The notes beneath the pieces were generated by a model. That model searched no databases, had not been told where the DNA came from, and saw only the letters and a list, made by a program, of their open reading frames with translations. The position numbers were made by a program, and so were the translations under genes. Positions 25,833-34,234 of a DNA stretch of 64,000 bases are shown piece after piece (the stretch's first letter is position 1; every line of letters begins with the position of its first letter). Origin of the DNA: JBEVOS01 sp964563395 (GTDB taxonomy: Bacteria; Pseudomonadota; Alphaproteobacteria; Caulobacterales; Aquidulcibacteraceae); the NCBI GenBank assembly GCA_964563395.1, contig CAZLWK010000007.1, forward strand, positions 91,347-155,346, in the 5' to 3' direction.

Positions 25833-28800
25833 AGGGCGCGTCGCCGAGATCGCGGGCGAAATCCGCCATCACCTCTTGCGCCGTGCGCACCCGCCCGCTG
25901 CGCTCATAGAACACGCCCTTGTTCGCCGCCGCGGCGGCCGGCAACAGGCGCGCCGCATTGCGATCGCCGCGCGCGGCGCCTTCGATCAGGGCGATCGCGC
26001 CGTCCGCGCCGGCGAAATGAGCGGCATACACCTCCGCGTGGGTCACTGGCCGATTGAGCCGCGCCATGAGGCTGCGGGCGTTCTCCACGGCGAACACGCC
26101 GGCGGCGGTCGCCGCCCATCGCGGATCGGTGCGCAGGTCCCGCCACACTGCGGCGTCCATCGCGGCGGCGCTGGGAAAATGGCGGCGCATCGCGTCCCAG
26201 GTCGAATCCAGAAACTGCCCGAGCCCTTGCGCCGATGAGAGGTTCGCGCCGCGGCGCGGATCCCATGGGGTGTTGAGCGCGTCCCACTGGCTTTCGCGGG
26301 CGATGACGTTGGCGAGATAGACGCCGTCGGCGCCGCTGATGCGGCTGGCGAGGTCGATCAGCTCGTCGCGCTGCGCGGGCGGCACTTCCTGCTTAGGATT
26401 GCCGTGTGCGTCCTTGACCGGCGGCGGCAGCTTCATGGGCGGGATGAGGCCCGGATCGCGCGTGCGCACGGCGGCGTTGATCTGCTCACGGCGGGAATTG
26501 CGCTTGGTCTGCGCCGCGGCCCGGCCCTTGCGCGCAACGGCATCCGCTTCTCCAGCCGCGAACGCCGCCTGCCGCTCCTCGCGGCCCTTTTCGGATTGCG
26601 CGGCGATTGCGGCGACGCCGGCGCCGACGACGGCAGGGGCGAGCGCGGCGCTTGCGCCAACCGCCGTGTTTTTGTCGCGTTGCGTTACGCCTTGCCGGCG
26701 ATAGTCCCGTTCGTTGACCCGGGCGCGGCCAGAGGCGCCTTGAGATCCAGAGCGTCCACCAGAAGGTCGACCGCCGCGTAATCCGGCGCCTCCAGATCGC
26801 GGTAGGCTTCCAAAGCTTCTTGCGAGATCGTCCGCGTTTTCGGCTCCGCGGATTGCCGGCTTTTGTCCATTGACATCGATATGAATATACCCATCTGCGA
26901 TCGCTTGCGCAATGGCCGCGTCAAACGCCGCCGGCGGCAGATCGCGATAGCGGTCATACGCCTGCGGCTCGATGTATCGACCGGTGCGCAGGAAGCGGCG
27001 CACGGAGCGACGGACGGCTTCGTCGAAAGCAACGTCAGCGAAGGCGAACCGCACATCGTACTCATGATCGCGCAGGCGCTGCGCCACACGCGCCAAGTCC
27101 TCAGCGTTTTCGCCGATTTTCTCAATGACGATGTTGGCGCCGTCGCGCAGCAGCATCGTCTCCACGATGTCCCGCAGGCCGGCGGATTCGTTCAGCACCT
27201 CCGCCGTCCCATAGCCGTCGCGATAGGCGGGGATCAGGTCCTTGGCGAGATCGGCGTCCACCCAAGCAGCTTTAAGCGCGCGCGCGATCGGGCGGCTGAC
27301 GGTGGATTTTCCCGCGCCTGGATAGCCGAGCACGACAACCGCTTGCCGATCCTTGCGCACGCGTCCGCCAGCCGCGCCCTCATATCTTTGTCGCAGCGCG
27401 GCGACAGCGCCGCGCAGATCCACATCGGCGCCGTTCACGCGATAGGTGCGGCCGCGCCAGGCCTCGGGTTTGCGTTTGTCTTCGCGGCGCATCGTCGCGC
27501 GCAGCGTCAGCCCCTCTTCCGCGCGCGCATAGATCGTTTGCATCACAGGATGCGCGAAGATCGTTTCCGGATCGGCGCGGCGCGCGAGATCGGCGAGTTC
27601 GCGCAGCCGCTCCTTATCGGACCACATCAGCACCGATGGCGGATAGAGATCGCCGCCCTTGGCGAAAACGGGCAACCCCCGCAGCGCCGCGTCTCGCAAT
27701 TCTGGCGTGATGGGGAGGGCGGGAACGGTTCGCCTCTCGGGGTTTGCGTCGATCCACGCTTGCGCGTCTTTTTTGCTCCTGAAGGTGGGTGTGCCCGCAA
27801 TTGGACCCGCGCCGCGCTGCGGATTGCCGATGCGCCATACATCGCCCGACACGTAAGGCTCACGCCGCATGGAGGCATCGACCTCGATTTCTCCAACCCT
27901 CGCCCCATATTTCTTCCCAATATCGTTGGCGATGTTGGGAAGGATGCGGTCATAGAAGGCGCGCATGCCTTCGCCGCCGACGCGGAGGTCCTCGCCGGAC
28001 ACATTGCGAAAACCCTGTTCGTCCGGCCTTTCCGCCAGCAGCTTGTCCGCCACGTTGCGGCCGACAAGCGACCGTAGTTCATCAATGTCCTGCACATGGC
28101 GAGGCGCCATAGCCATAACTTCGTCTTTGAAGACGAACAATTCATAGGTGCCTGGACGCACAGCGTCGTCGCGCAGTCGCAGTTTGTCCGCCACGTGCTC
28201 GAGCGAGAACCGCTCGACCTGCACCCGCCCCGGCGTCCAGGCGATTTGATCGAAGCCATTGTCTGCGGCCCAACGGATCATGCGCTTGATCGCAAGCGCG
28301 GCCCATTTGTTGTCTTTGAAGGGGGCGTCGGGGACGGCGCGCGCTTGCGCCTTCGCAATTTCGTCCGCCTCTGCTTGCAGCTCGTCCCAGCGCGCGCGCG
28401 CCTCTGGCGTTACCGTTCCCCCGGCTTCAACTATGGCCCGAGCCTCGGCGTCAATCTCTTGTCGCCGCGTGTCGTCCCTGTACCCCCTTTCCCGCCCTGC
28501 CTGATGCCAATCGCTCTGCACCTCTTCAATGAACAGCGTGCGCTTGCCGTTGGCGTCGGTGCGTTCGTTAAAACGCACGTGGGCGAGGATGTTGGGCTGG
28601 TCGAAGTGGGAGGAGCGATAATCCGCGCCGGTATTCCCACGTTCAACATAGCCCTCAGTTCCATCCGGACCGCCGCCCCAGCCTTGCGGATTGGTTGTGC
28701 GTTCGCGCGTGATGGTGTCGCGCTCCGGCAACCTCATTAACAGCTCGCGATAATTCTCCCCGCCGGGAAGGGTATATTGGGACCAGCGGGCGCCATTGCG

Positions 28801-31584
28801 CGAGCGCTGCGCATCGACTTGCTGACGCAGCACGGCAATGTCCCCGCTGATCTCGATGATGCGGGCCCGCGTCGCACTCACCTCCGCCCGCTGCGCATCC
28901 GTCAGGTTGGCGGCGCCCATCTGCACATAAGCGTCTAGGCTGCGCTCGAGCCGCTCGCGCTCCTCGATGAGCGGAAGCATGCGCGCCTGAAGTTCTGGAT
29001 CGGCGCCATCGCCCCCCAGCACCGTCTCTTCCACCTTGACGCCGTTGTCGCGCAAATAGGCCTGCAGATCGCGGCGCGAAACGGGCCCTGTCTGCGCGTC
29101 GAGCCATTCGACGACGCCGGTCCAATCAAGCTCCTCCTGTTTGACGCCGGCGGCGTTCTTCAGCGTCGCCTTCCATTGCGCTGCGGGCGCCTCTTGCGTC
29201 TTGGCGCCGTCCACCGCGCGCCAAAGCTGCGACACGAACGGCCCCGGCGAGGCGAACGAGGCGGCGAGCCAGCGGCCTGCCTCTTCTGGGGCGCCATCGA
29301 ACCCGAATGCGCGCGCGATCATGTGCGCAGCCTCCGGCTTCAACCAGGCTTGACCCTCAAGCTCGCGCCCAGCGCGGCGCACATAGGCGCGCAGGCTAGC
29401 CTTCGCCAGCGTGCGCAAATCGCGCTCGTCGAGATCGCGTACCATCTTTGGAAAAGTGCGCACGAACCATGCGCGCACCGCGTCCAGCACACGCTGAACA
29501 AGCGAGCGCGACGGCCCCTCGGCCGCGTCATCGGCCGCCTCAATCATATAAGCGAGCGTCTCGCGCGCGATATCGTCGGGATCGGCCGCGTACGCCGTCG
29601 CCAAATTGTGCGCCGCGACCGCCGCAGGATCCTCCCTGCGCACCATATCGTCCACCGCGCCCAAGAGATCGCGATAGGCGCGCGCGCCCATCATCGTCTC
29701 AAGCCCCGCATGCTCGCCGATTTCATGCAGCAGGATCGACCGCAGGCGCTCCGGGCGGAAGGCGCCCGCCCGCACATAGGTGCGGTCGCTTTGCGGATCG
29801 TACAGCGCGCCCACCCAAGACGGCGCACCCCGCCCCAGATCCGGCATGCGATCGACGATATCGAGCTTGCCCGCGCGCATCAGCGTGTCGAGCGCCTCGG
29901 CGCCGACGGCTTCCGCCAGCGCCGCCTTCGTGGCGGCCGCGTCCAGGCCCGCCGCCTCATCCCCGAACGCGAAGCGCACGCCGCGGGGACGGGAATAGGC
30001 GCGCAAGCTTGGCCCGTCCTCCGCATTGTCGAACGACGTGATCAGATCGCGGAGGGCCACGTCGACACGCGCGATTGGCCAATCCGCTTCGTTGATGTCC
30101 TTGCCGCGCGCGCTCTGGAGCTTGTCGGCCTCGCCCCCCATGGTGGCTTGCCACTCGTCCCAGAACTCATCGAGATTGCGGCGCAACTTTGCAAGGATCG
30201 GCCCGGCCTGCTCGAACGCATCTATCGGATCTCCGACCGCGTCGGGCGGCAGATCCATCAAGAGATCGTCGAACGCGGCCTCAATCGGCGAGCCTTCAAG
30301 CGCATCTCTCAACGATTCAATAAGCGCATAGCCCTCTGCCTCTGGCTCGCCGTTCGTCAAGGCGGCGCGGATCGCGTTTTGCGACCGTGTCGATAATTCG
30401 TAATTTTCAATCGCTGCGTCGAACACCTCAAGCGCGGTGCTGGTTGAACCATCGTCATATGTCGTCGTCGCTTTGGCCAGCGCTTCTTCGTGCTGCGCGC
30501 GGAACGCGCGCAGCAACGTCAGCCCTTCTTCGATGTGCGCCTCATTGAGAAATCCGTCGAATGCCTTGAGCGTCTCCCCGATGCGCTCGATCGGCTCCGA
30601 CAGCCCAGGCGCGAGATTGCGCGCGCGGCGCAAGGCGTCGAACTCCTTGAAGAAGCCGTCCCAGACCTCCCCGAACGCCTCCAACGCGCTCGCCACGTTT
30701 TCCGGGGCGTACTCGTCTTGCAGATTGTTGGCGATCTCGCCCCAATAGCGTTTGCGCGCAGTGTCATCGGCGGCGTACATCGGCCCGCGCCCGCGCCGTT
30801 GGCGCTCCAGCGCCGCGCTCATCCGTATCTGCGTCTGGGCGAGCGGCATATCGGCTTCGACCCGGCGCAAGACGCGAACGGCCCGCTCGTCCGCAGTGTC
30901 CTCAATCGCGCGCGACAGCGCCTGACGCGGATTAGACGTGCGGGCGAAGGCCTCCATGAGATCGTCGAGCGCCTCTTCGGCGCGCTGCGACGCATCCTCC
31001 CGCCCGTCGAAACGGGCGGCGCGGCGCGTCAGGTCCTGCAAGTCGTCCGCGCTGGGCGGCGTCGTGCGGCGCCCCTGCCGCGCGCCATCAGGGCGCAATT
31101 GCGCCGGCGCTTCCGTTGCTGGCGCAGCCTCACGCAAAGGCGCAAAGCGAAGCGCCGCGCTCGCCGCGGCGCCGCGGGCGCGCGCGAGCAGCGGCGCGGG
31201 CCCTTCGCCGATCACACGCCGGCGCACGTCCGGCGTCAGGCGCAGCGCGGGGCGCTCGACGGCGCCATCGGGCGTCGGAACGCGTACGCGTTCGATCGGC
31301 GCGAAACGCTCCAGCGCGGGCGCGCGCGTCTCCTCATCAATGACGAAGAGGTCATGGCCCTCGCGCGCGGAGCGCAAGAGGCCGCGCCGGAAGCCCACCT
31401 CGCCGGGATCATCCATGAAGGCGCGCCGTGGCGCAGGCCCTTCAAGATCGGGCGCGGCCGTGCGCGGCGCGCGCGCCGTTTCGAACAGCAGCGCGCGCTC
31501 GCCCTTCTCCGTGCGCTGAAGGCGCAGCCGCGGCCCCTCGAAATGGAGGCGCACCGCATCCGCGAGAGACCGCGGCGACACCAT
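25750..31584 (-). CDS. Large polyvalent virion protein: metallopeptidase-like, zeta-kinase and lytic transglycosylase domains
   Basis: 1944 aa. In order: helical N-terminus; a zincin-like motif LLHEIGEHAGLE near residue 615; a widespread polyvalent module around 890-1300 (TLPGGENYREL, NILAHVRFNERTDANGKR, LFIEEVQSDWHQ, IKRMIRWAADNGFDQIAW); a P-loop zeta-toxin-like kinase near 1410-1560 with VVVLGYPGAGKST; and a C-terminal lysozyme-like SLT domain near 1740-1900 (VIARESQWDALN with catalytic Glu, AQGLGQFLDSTWDAM). Such proteins are packed in capsids and ejected ahead of DNA. The SLT domain would open peptidoglycan; targets of the other domains are unknown. Confidence 0.88.
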   Translation of the reverse strand: MVSPRSLADAVRLHFEGPRLRLQRTEKGERALLFETARAPRTAAPDLEGPAPRRAFMDDPGEVGFRRGLLRSAREGHDLFVIDEETRAPALERFAPIERVRVPTPDGAVERPALRLTPDVRRRVIGEGPAPLLARARGAAASAALRFAPLREAAPATEAPAQLRPDGARQGRRTTPPSADDLQDLTRRAARFDGREDASQRAEEALDDLMEAFARTSNPRQALSRAIEDTADERAVRVLRRVEADMPLAQTQIRMSAALERQRRGRGPMYAADDTARKRYWGEIANNLQDEYAPENVASALEAFGEVWDGFFKEFDALRRARNLAPGLSEPIERIGETLKAFDGFLNEAHIEEGLTLLRAFRAQHEEALAKATTTYDDGSTSTALEVFDAAIENYELSTRSQNAIRAALTNGEPEAEGYALIESLRDALEGSPIEAAFDDLLMDLPPDAVGDPIDAFEQAGPILAKLRRNLDEFWDEWQATMGGEADKLQSARGKDINEADWPIARVDVALRDLITSFDNAEDGPSLRAYSRPRGVRFAFGDEAAGLDAAATKAALAEAVGAEALDTLMRAGKLDIVDRMPDLGRGAPSWVGALYDPQSDRTYVRAGAFRPERLRSILLHEIGEHAGLETMMGARAYRDLLGAVDDMVRREDPAAVAAHNLATAYAADPDDIARETLAYMIEAADDAAEGPSRSLVQRVLDAVRAWFVRTFPKMVRDLDERDLRTLAKASLRAYVRRAGRELEGQAWLKPEAAHMIARAFGFDGAPEEAGRWLAASFASPGPFVSQLWRAVDGAKTQEAPAAQWKATLKNAAGVKQEELDWTGVVEWLDAQTGPVSRRDLQAYLRDNGVKVEETVLGGDGADPELQARMLPLIEERERLERSLDAYVQMGAANLTDAQRAEVSATRARIIEISGDIAVLRQQVDAQRSRNGARWSQYTLPGGENYRELLMRLPERDTITRERTTNPQGWGGGPDGTEGYVERGNTGADYRSSHFDQPNILAHVRFNERTDANGKRTLFIEEVQSDWHQAGRERGYRDDTRRQEIDAEARAIVEAGGTVTPEARARWDELQAEADEIAKAQARAVPDAPFKDNKWAALAIKRMIRWAADNGFDQIAWTPGRVQVERFSLEHVADKLRLRDDAVRPGTYELFVFKDEVMAMAPRHVQDIDELRSLVGRNVADKLLAERPDEQGFRNVSGEDLRVGGEGMRAFYDRILPNIANDIGKKYGARVGEIEVDASMRREPYVSGDVWRIGNPQRGAGPIAGTPTFRSKKDAQAWIDANPERRTVPALPITPELRDAALRGLPVFAKGGDLYPPSVLMWSDKERLRELADLARRADPETIFAHPVMQTIYARAEEGLTLRATMRREDKRKPEAWRGRTYRVNGADVDLRGAVAALRQRYEGAAGGRVRKDRQAVVVLGYPGAGKSTVSRPIARALKAAWVDADLAKDLIPAYRDGYGTAEVLNESAGLRDIVETMLLRDGANIVIEKIGENAEDLARVAQRLRDHEYDVRFAFADVAFDEAVRRSVRRFLRTGRYIEPQAYDRYRDLPPAAFDAAIAQAIADGYIHIDVNGQKPAIRGAENADDLARSFGSLPRSGGAGLRGGRPSGGRSGSQGASGRARVNERDYRRQGVTQRDKNTAVGASAALAPAVVGAGVAAIAAQSEKGREERQAAFAAGEADAVARKGRAAAQTKRNSRREQINAAVRTRDPGLIPPMKLPPPVKDAHGNPKQEVPPAQRDELIDLASRISGADGVYLANVIARESQWDALNTPWDPRRGANLSSAQGLGQFLDSTWDAMRRHFPSAAAMDAAVWRDLRTDPRWAATAAGVFAVENARSLMARLNRPVTHAEVYAAHFAGADGAIALIEGAARGDRNAARLLPAAAAANKGVFYERSGRVRTAQEVMADFARDLGDAPFTIREQRTPRRGGRAASSERPNPADSL

Positions 31585-31680
31585 TTAGCGCTTGCCCTTC
31601 GCCGGGGCCGACTTTTTCGCGGCCGCCTTTGGTGCGGCCGGTTTCGCCGCCGCGCGCGCCGGCGCTTTCTTCATGCTCAT
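31585..31680 (-). CDS. Histone H1-like Lys/Ala/Pro peptide, 31 aa
   Basis: ATG with AGGAG eight bases upstream. The product begins MSMKKAPARAAAKPAAPKAA and continues AKKSAPAKGKR: 9 Lys/3 Arg, no acidic residue. This composition matches histone-H1/AlgP-like tails. It sits precisely between two internal virion protein genes (gaps of 9 nt and zero), so it is expressed late and may be packaged with DNA. Too short for an automatic call, but RBS, position and composition support it. Confidence 0.6.
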   Translation of the reverse strand: MSMKKAPARAAAKPAAPKAAAKKSAPAKGKR

Positions 31681-31689
31681 ATGCTGCTC

Positions 31690-33315
31690 CTATTCGGACG
31701 CGATCGCCCCGAGATCGACGTCCCGTGCCAATCTGGCCTGGTCGGCGGGGCCCAGCCTTTGGAAGAGCACCACGACGGCCTCCTCATTTCCGGCGCGCAG
31801 CGCGCGCTCGATTTGCAGCTTTGTGGATTCATAGTCGGCGCCCGCCGCCGCGCTCGCTGGCGCCTGCGCTTCATCGACCAGGCGCGCGCCCGTCAGCCCT
31901 GGCGCGGCCGCGTAATAGGCGTCCAGATGCTCCAGCGTCGCGCGTTCGGCGATGTCGTCATCGCCGTACATGCGCAGCATCTGACGCGGCAGAGCGGCGA
32001 GCGCCGCCTCCTGGCGCTCGGCCGACATGGCGCGCGTGCGCCGCGCCCACTCGTCGAGCTGGGCCGAGGTGTGGATGCGTATCTCGCCCGAACTTAGGCC
32101 ACGCGCGCGCTGCGCGTCGATCATGGCGGCGGCGTACGCGCGCCGCGCCTGTGTCGCTTGGGCTTGCGCCGCCGCGTCGTCGGGCGCGGCTTGCGCCGCC
32201 TGCGCCGCCTCAAACGCGCGCGTGCGTCTGTTCTCCAGAACCGGATCGCTTCTGAGGATGACTGCGGCGGGATCGGTCCGCAACGCGCGCAGCACGACCC
32301 GCGCCGCCCCGCTTCTCCCGCCAGCGCCGTCATTCGCATCGGCGGCCGCCACGATTTCCGCCAGCGAGCGCGTGGAAAGGTCGCCAATCTCACCGGCGAG
32401 CGCATGCGCCTGCGCCAGAGCGGACGCGCGCTGCGCGTAGGCGTAGCGGGCGTCCTCGCCAAGCGCGGCCCAGACCGGCGCCAAGCGCTCGGAATCGTCC
32501 GGCACGACCGCGCCCGTGCGTGCGATTTCAGTATAGACGTCGCTCAACAGGCGGTGGGCGACGCCGCGACGTGCGCTTGATAAAAACTTGGCGCGGACGT
32601 CGTCGTCTAGTTCGCGGTAGCGCCCGTCTGGGTCACTCAATTGCTCAACAAGCGCTTCAGACTCCTGATCCAGCCTAAGCTCCACCTCTCCTGCTAGGGC
32701 TTTTTGGCGTCGTTCCCTCAGTGTGTTGCCAAATGAGATTTCCCACGCCGCCCAATCGTCTTCGGACAAGAAGCCACGGCGCACCGCGCTGTCGCCAGCG
32801 GCGGCAACATTCTCAATCACCCGCCGCCGCTCATTTTCCGGCAAGGTAAGAGCGCTCGCGATGTCCAAGGTTTCATCTAGAAGGCGGCGAATATTAGCCC
32901 GCTCTTGGCTTGCCCCACGTTCGAATGCTTGCGTTCTGATCGCGGATCGAAACGTTTGGACACGCCGAAGGCTGTTCGCTTCCCAGGCCGTGCGGGCGAT
33001 GCTTCCCCTCAAGCCCTCGCCGCGCCGCCGCAGGATCTCTTGCGCCTCCGCCATGGCGCGCGGCTCATGGGTCTCCCAATCGCCGTCGGTTTCATACCGA
33101 CGCCGCACGTCTTCCAGATCGATCGCCGCCTGCGTGTCGGCGCGCGCGATCTCCGTCTCGATCTGCTGGTCGCGAATCCGATTGGTGATTTCACGCACCG
33201 CCAGCGCCGCGCTCTCGGTCGCCTCGATCGAGACGTCGCGATCCACGCGGACCACGTCCCGCGTCGTCGTCAGCGGCGTCTCATCAATGTCGCGGGGCCC
33301 CGGCGTACGCGGCAT
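31690..33315 (-). CDS. Internal virion protein, T7 gp15-like by position
   Basis: 541 aa, almost wholly helical and Ala/Arg/Glu-rich (RIRDQQIETEIARADTQAAI, RANIRRLLDETLDIASAL), without enzyme motifs. In T7-like order the gene between the gp14-like and gp16-like proteins is gp15, part of the ejected inner core. Sequence similarity to gp15 cannot be confirmed by eye. Confidence 0.65.
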   Translation of the reverse strand: MPRTPGPRDIDETPLTTTRDVVRVDRDVSIEATESAALAVREITNRIRDQQIETEIARADTQAAIDLEDVRRRYETDGDWETHEPRAMAEAQEILRRRGEGLRGSIARTAWEANSLRRVQTFRSAIRTQAFERGASQERANIRRLLDETLDIASALTLPENERRRVIENVAAAGDSAVRRGFLSEDDWAAWEISFGNTLRERRQKALAGEVELRLDQESEALVEQLSDPDGRYRELDDDVRAKFLSSARRGVAHRLLSDVYTEIARTGAVVPDDSERLAPVWAALGEDARYAYAQRASALAQAHALAGEIGDLSTRSLAEIVAAADANDGAGGRSGAARVVLRALRTDPAAVILRSDPVLENRRTRAFEAAQAAQAAPDDAAAQAQATQARRAYAAAMIDAQRARGLSSGEIRIHTSAQLDEWARRTRAMSAERQEAALAALPRQMLRMYGDDDIAERATLEHLDAYYAAAPGLTGARLVDEAQAPASAAAGADYESTKLQIERALRAGNEEAVVVLFQRLGPADQARLARDVDLGAIASE

Positions 33316-33318
33316 CGA

Positions 33319-33858
33319 TCAGCCCCAGGCGAATTCTGAATAGGCGTTCGTGTCGTCGAGGATGTCCTTGCCCTTTCCCTTCGGCTTGGGCGCCGGACGG
33401 GAGCGGCCCAACCCATAGCGCTGCGACCAATCCACGCCGCCGTCGACGAGCATGGCGACAGCCTTCATGCGCCCCGCGCTGGCGGCCTGCGCGCCGGCGC
33501 GCCGCGCCATCTTGGCCGCGTACTCCGATTGCTTGCGCTCGCTCTCGCCGCGCGCGAGGGCGAGCAATTCCTGCACGCTCGCCTCCTTGACGGTCTCCAT
33601 CGTGATCGCCTCGGCGCCGACGTCGCCGGCCTCAAAGCCGCTCGCCGCCAATAGGCTGCGCTGCCGGCCCTGCACGCCGCGCAATTGTTTGCGGATGCGC
33701 TCAGCCTCGCGCTGCGCCAGAGCGGCGCGCTCGCGCCCTTGTAGCTCCATCTGGGCCGCCTCAGCGTTCGCCGCGCTCTGCGCGTCCGCGCCGGCGCGCG
33801 CCGCCGAGGCGGCGCCCACCACGGTCGACACCGCACTGATCGCGGGCAGGGCCTTCAT
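33319..33858 (-). CDS. Internal virion protein, T7 gp14-like
   Basis: 179 aa from MKALPAISAVSTVVGAAS; GTG alternatives lie shortly upstream. A hydrophobic, small-residue N-terminus is followed by a helical region (AQMELQGRERAALAQREAER) and VGAEAITMETVKEASVQELL, then a basic tail. This matches the gp14-type inner-core proteins (T7 gp14 is 196 aa). It lies directly after the GNAT-like gene, as gp14 follows gp13. Confidence 0.7.
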   Translation of the reverse strand: MKALPAISAVSTVVGAASAARAGADAQSAANAEAAQMELQGRERAALAQREAERIRKQLRGVQGRQRSLLAASGFEAGDVGAEAITMETVKEASVQELLALARGESERKQSEYAAKMARRAGAQAASAGRMKAVAMLVDGGVDWSQRYGLGRSRPAPKPKGKGKDILDDTNAYSEFAWG

Positions 33859-33877
33859 CGCCGCCGCCGCCACCGCC

Positions 33878-34234
33878 TTAATCGCCACCCAAGTCACGCG
33901 CCCACACCTCCCCGTTTCCAACCGGCCGGAACCCCAGCCGCCGCATCCATGTCGCCGCCCCGGCGATTTCAGGATCCGGCGCGGCGAACACGCGCGCGAC
34001 GCCTTCCGCGTCGAGACTTTCAAATAAACGCAACGCCAAGCGATGATGCTGCGGCCGCGCAGCGCCGCAAAAGAACGCCACTGGCGCGGCGTCGATGAGC
34101 GCCACGCCCCCAAACGCGGTCACCGCGCCGTCGACCCGCTCGGCGAACCCGACCAAGGTTTCCGGATCGAAGCCCTCAGGCGGCGCGCCAAACGCCACAA
34201 CGTGGCGCAGCTCAAGCGTCTCACAGCTTCTCAT
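33878..34234 (-). CDS. GNAT-like phage protein, T7 gp13-like position
   Basis: 118 aa. The C-terminal half has an acetyltransferase-like fold pattern (APVAFFCGAARPQHHRLALRL, AGAATWMRRLGFRPVGNGEVW). T7-like phages carry a GNAT-like gp13 at this site that is needed for assembly of the internal core. Key acetyl-CoA loop residues are weak, so it may be structural only. It overlaps the tail tube gene end by 14 nt. Confidence 0.65.
   Translation of the reverse strand: MRSCETLELRHVVAFGAPPEGFDPETLVGFAERVDGAVTAFGGVALIDAAPVAFFCGAARPQHHRLALRLFESLDAEGVARVFAAPDPEIAGAATWMRRLGFRPVGNGEVWARDLGGD

Noticed and set aside
26863..28077. 404-codon plus-strand frame opposite the polyvalent protein
   Set aside because: Antisense to the kinase and polyvalent modules, no recognisable sequence of its own.
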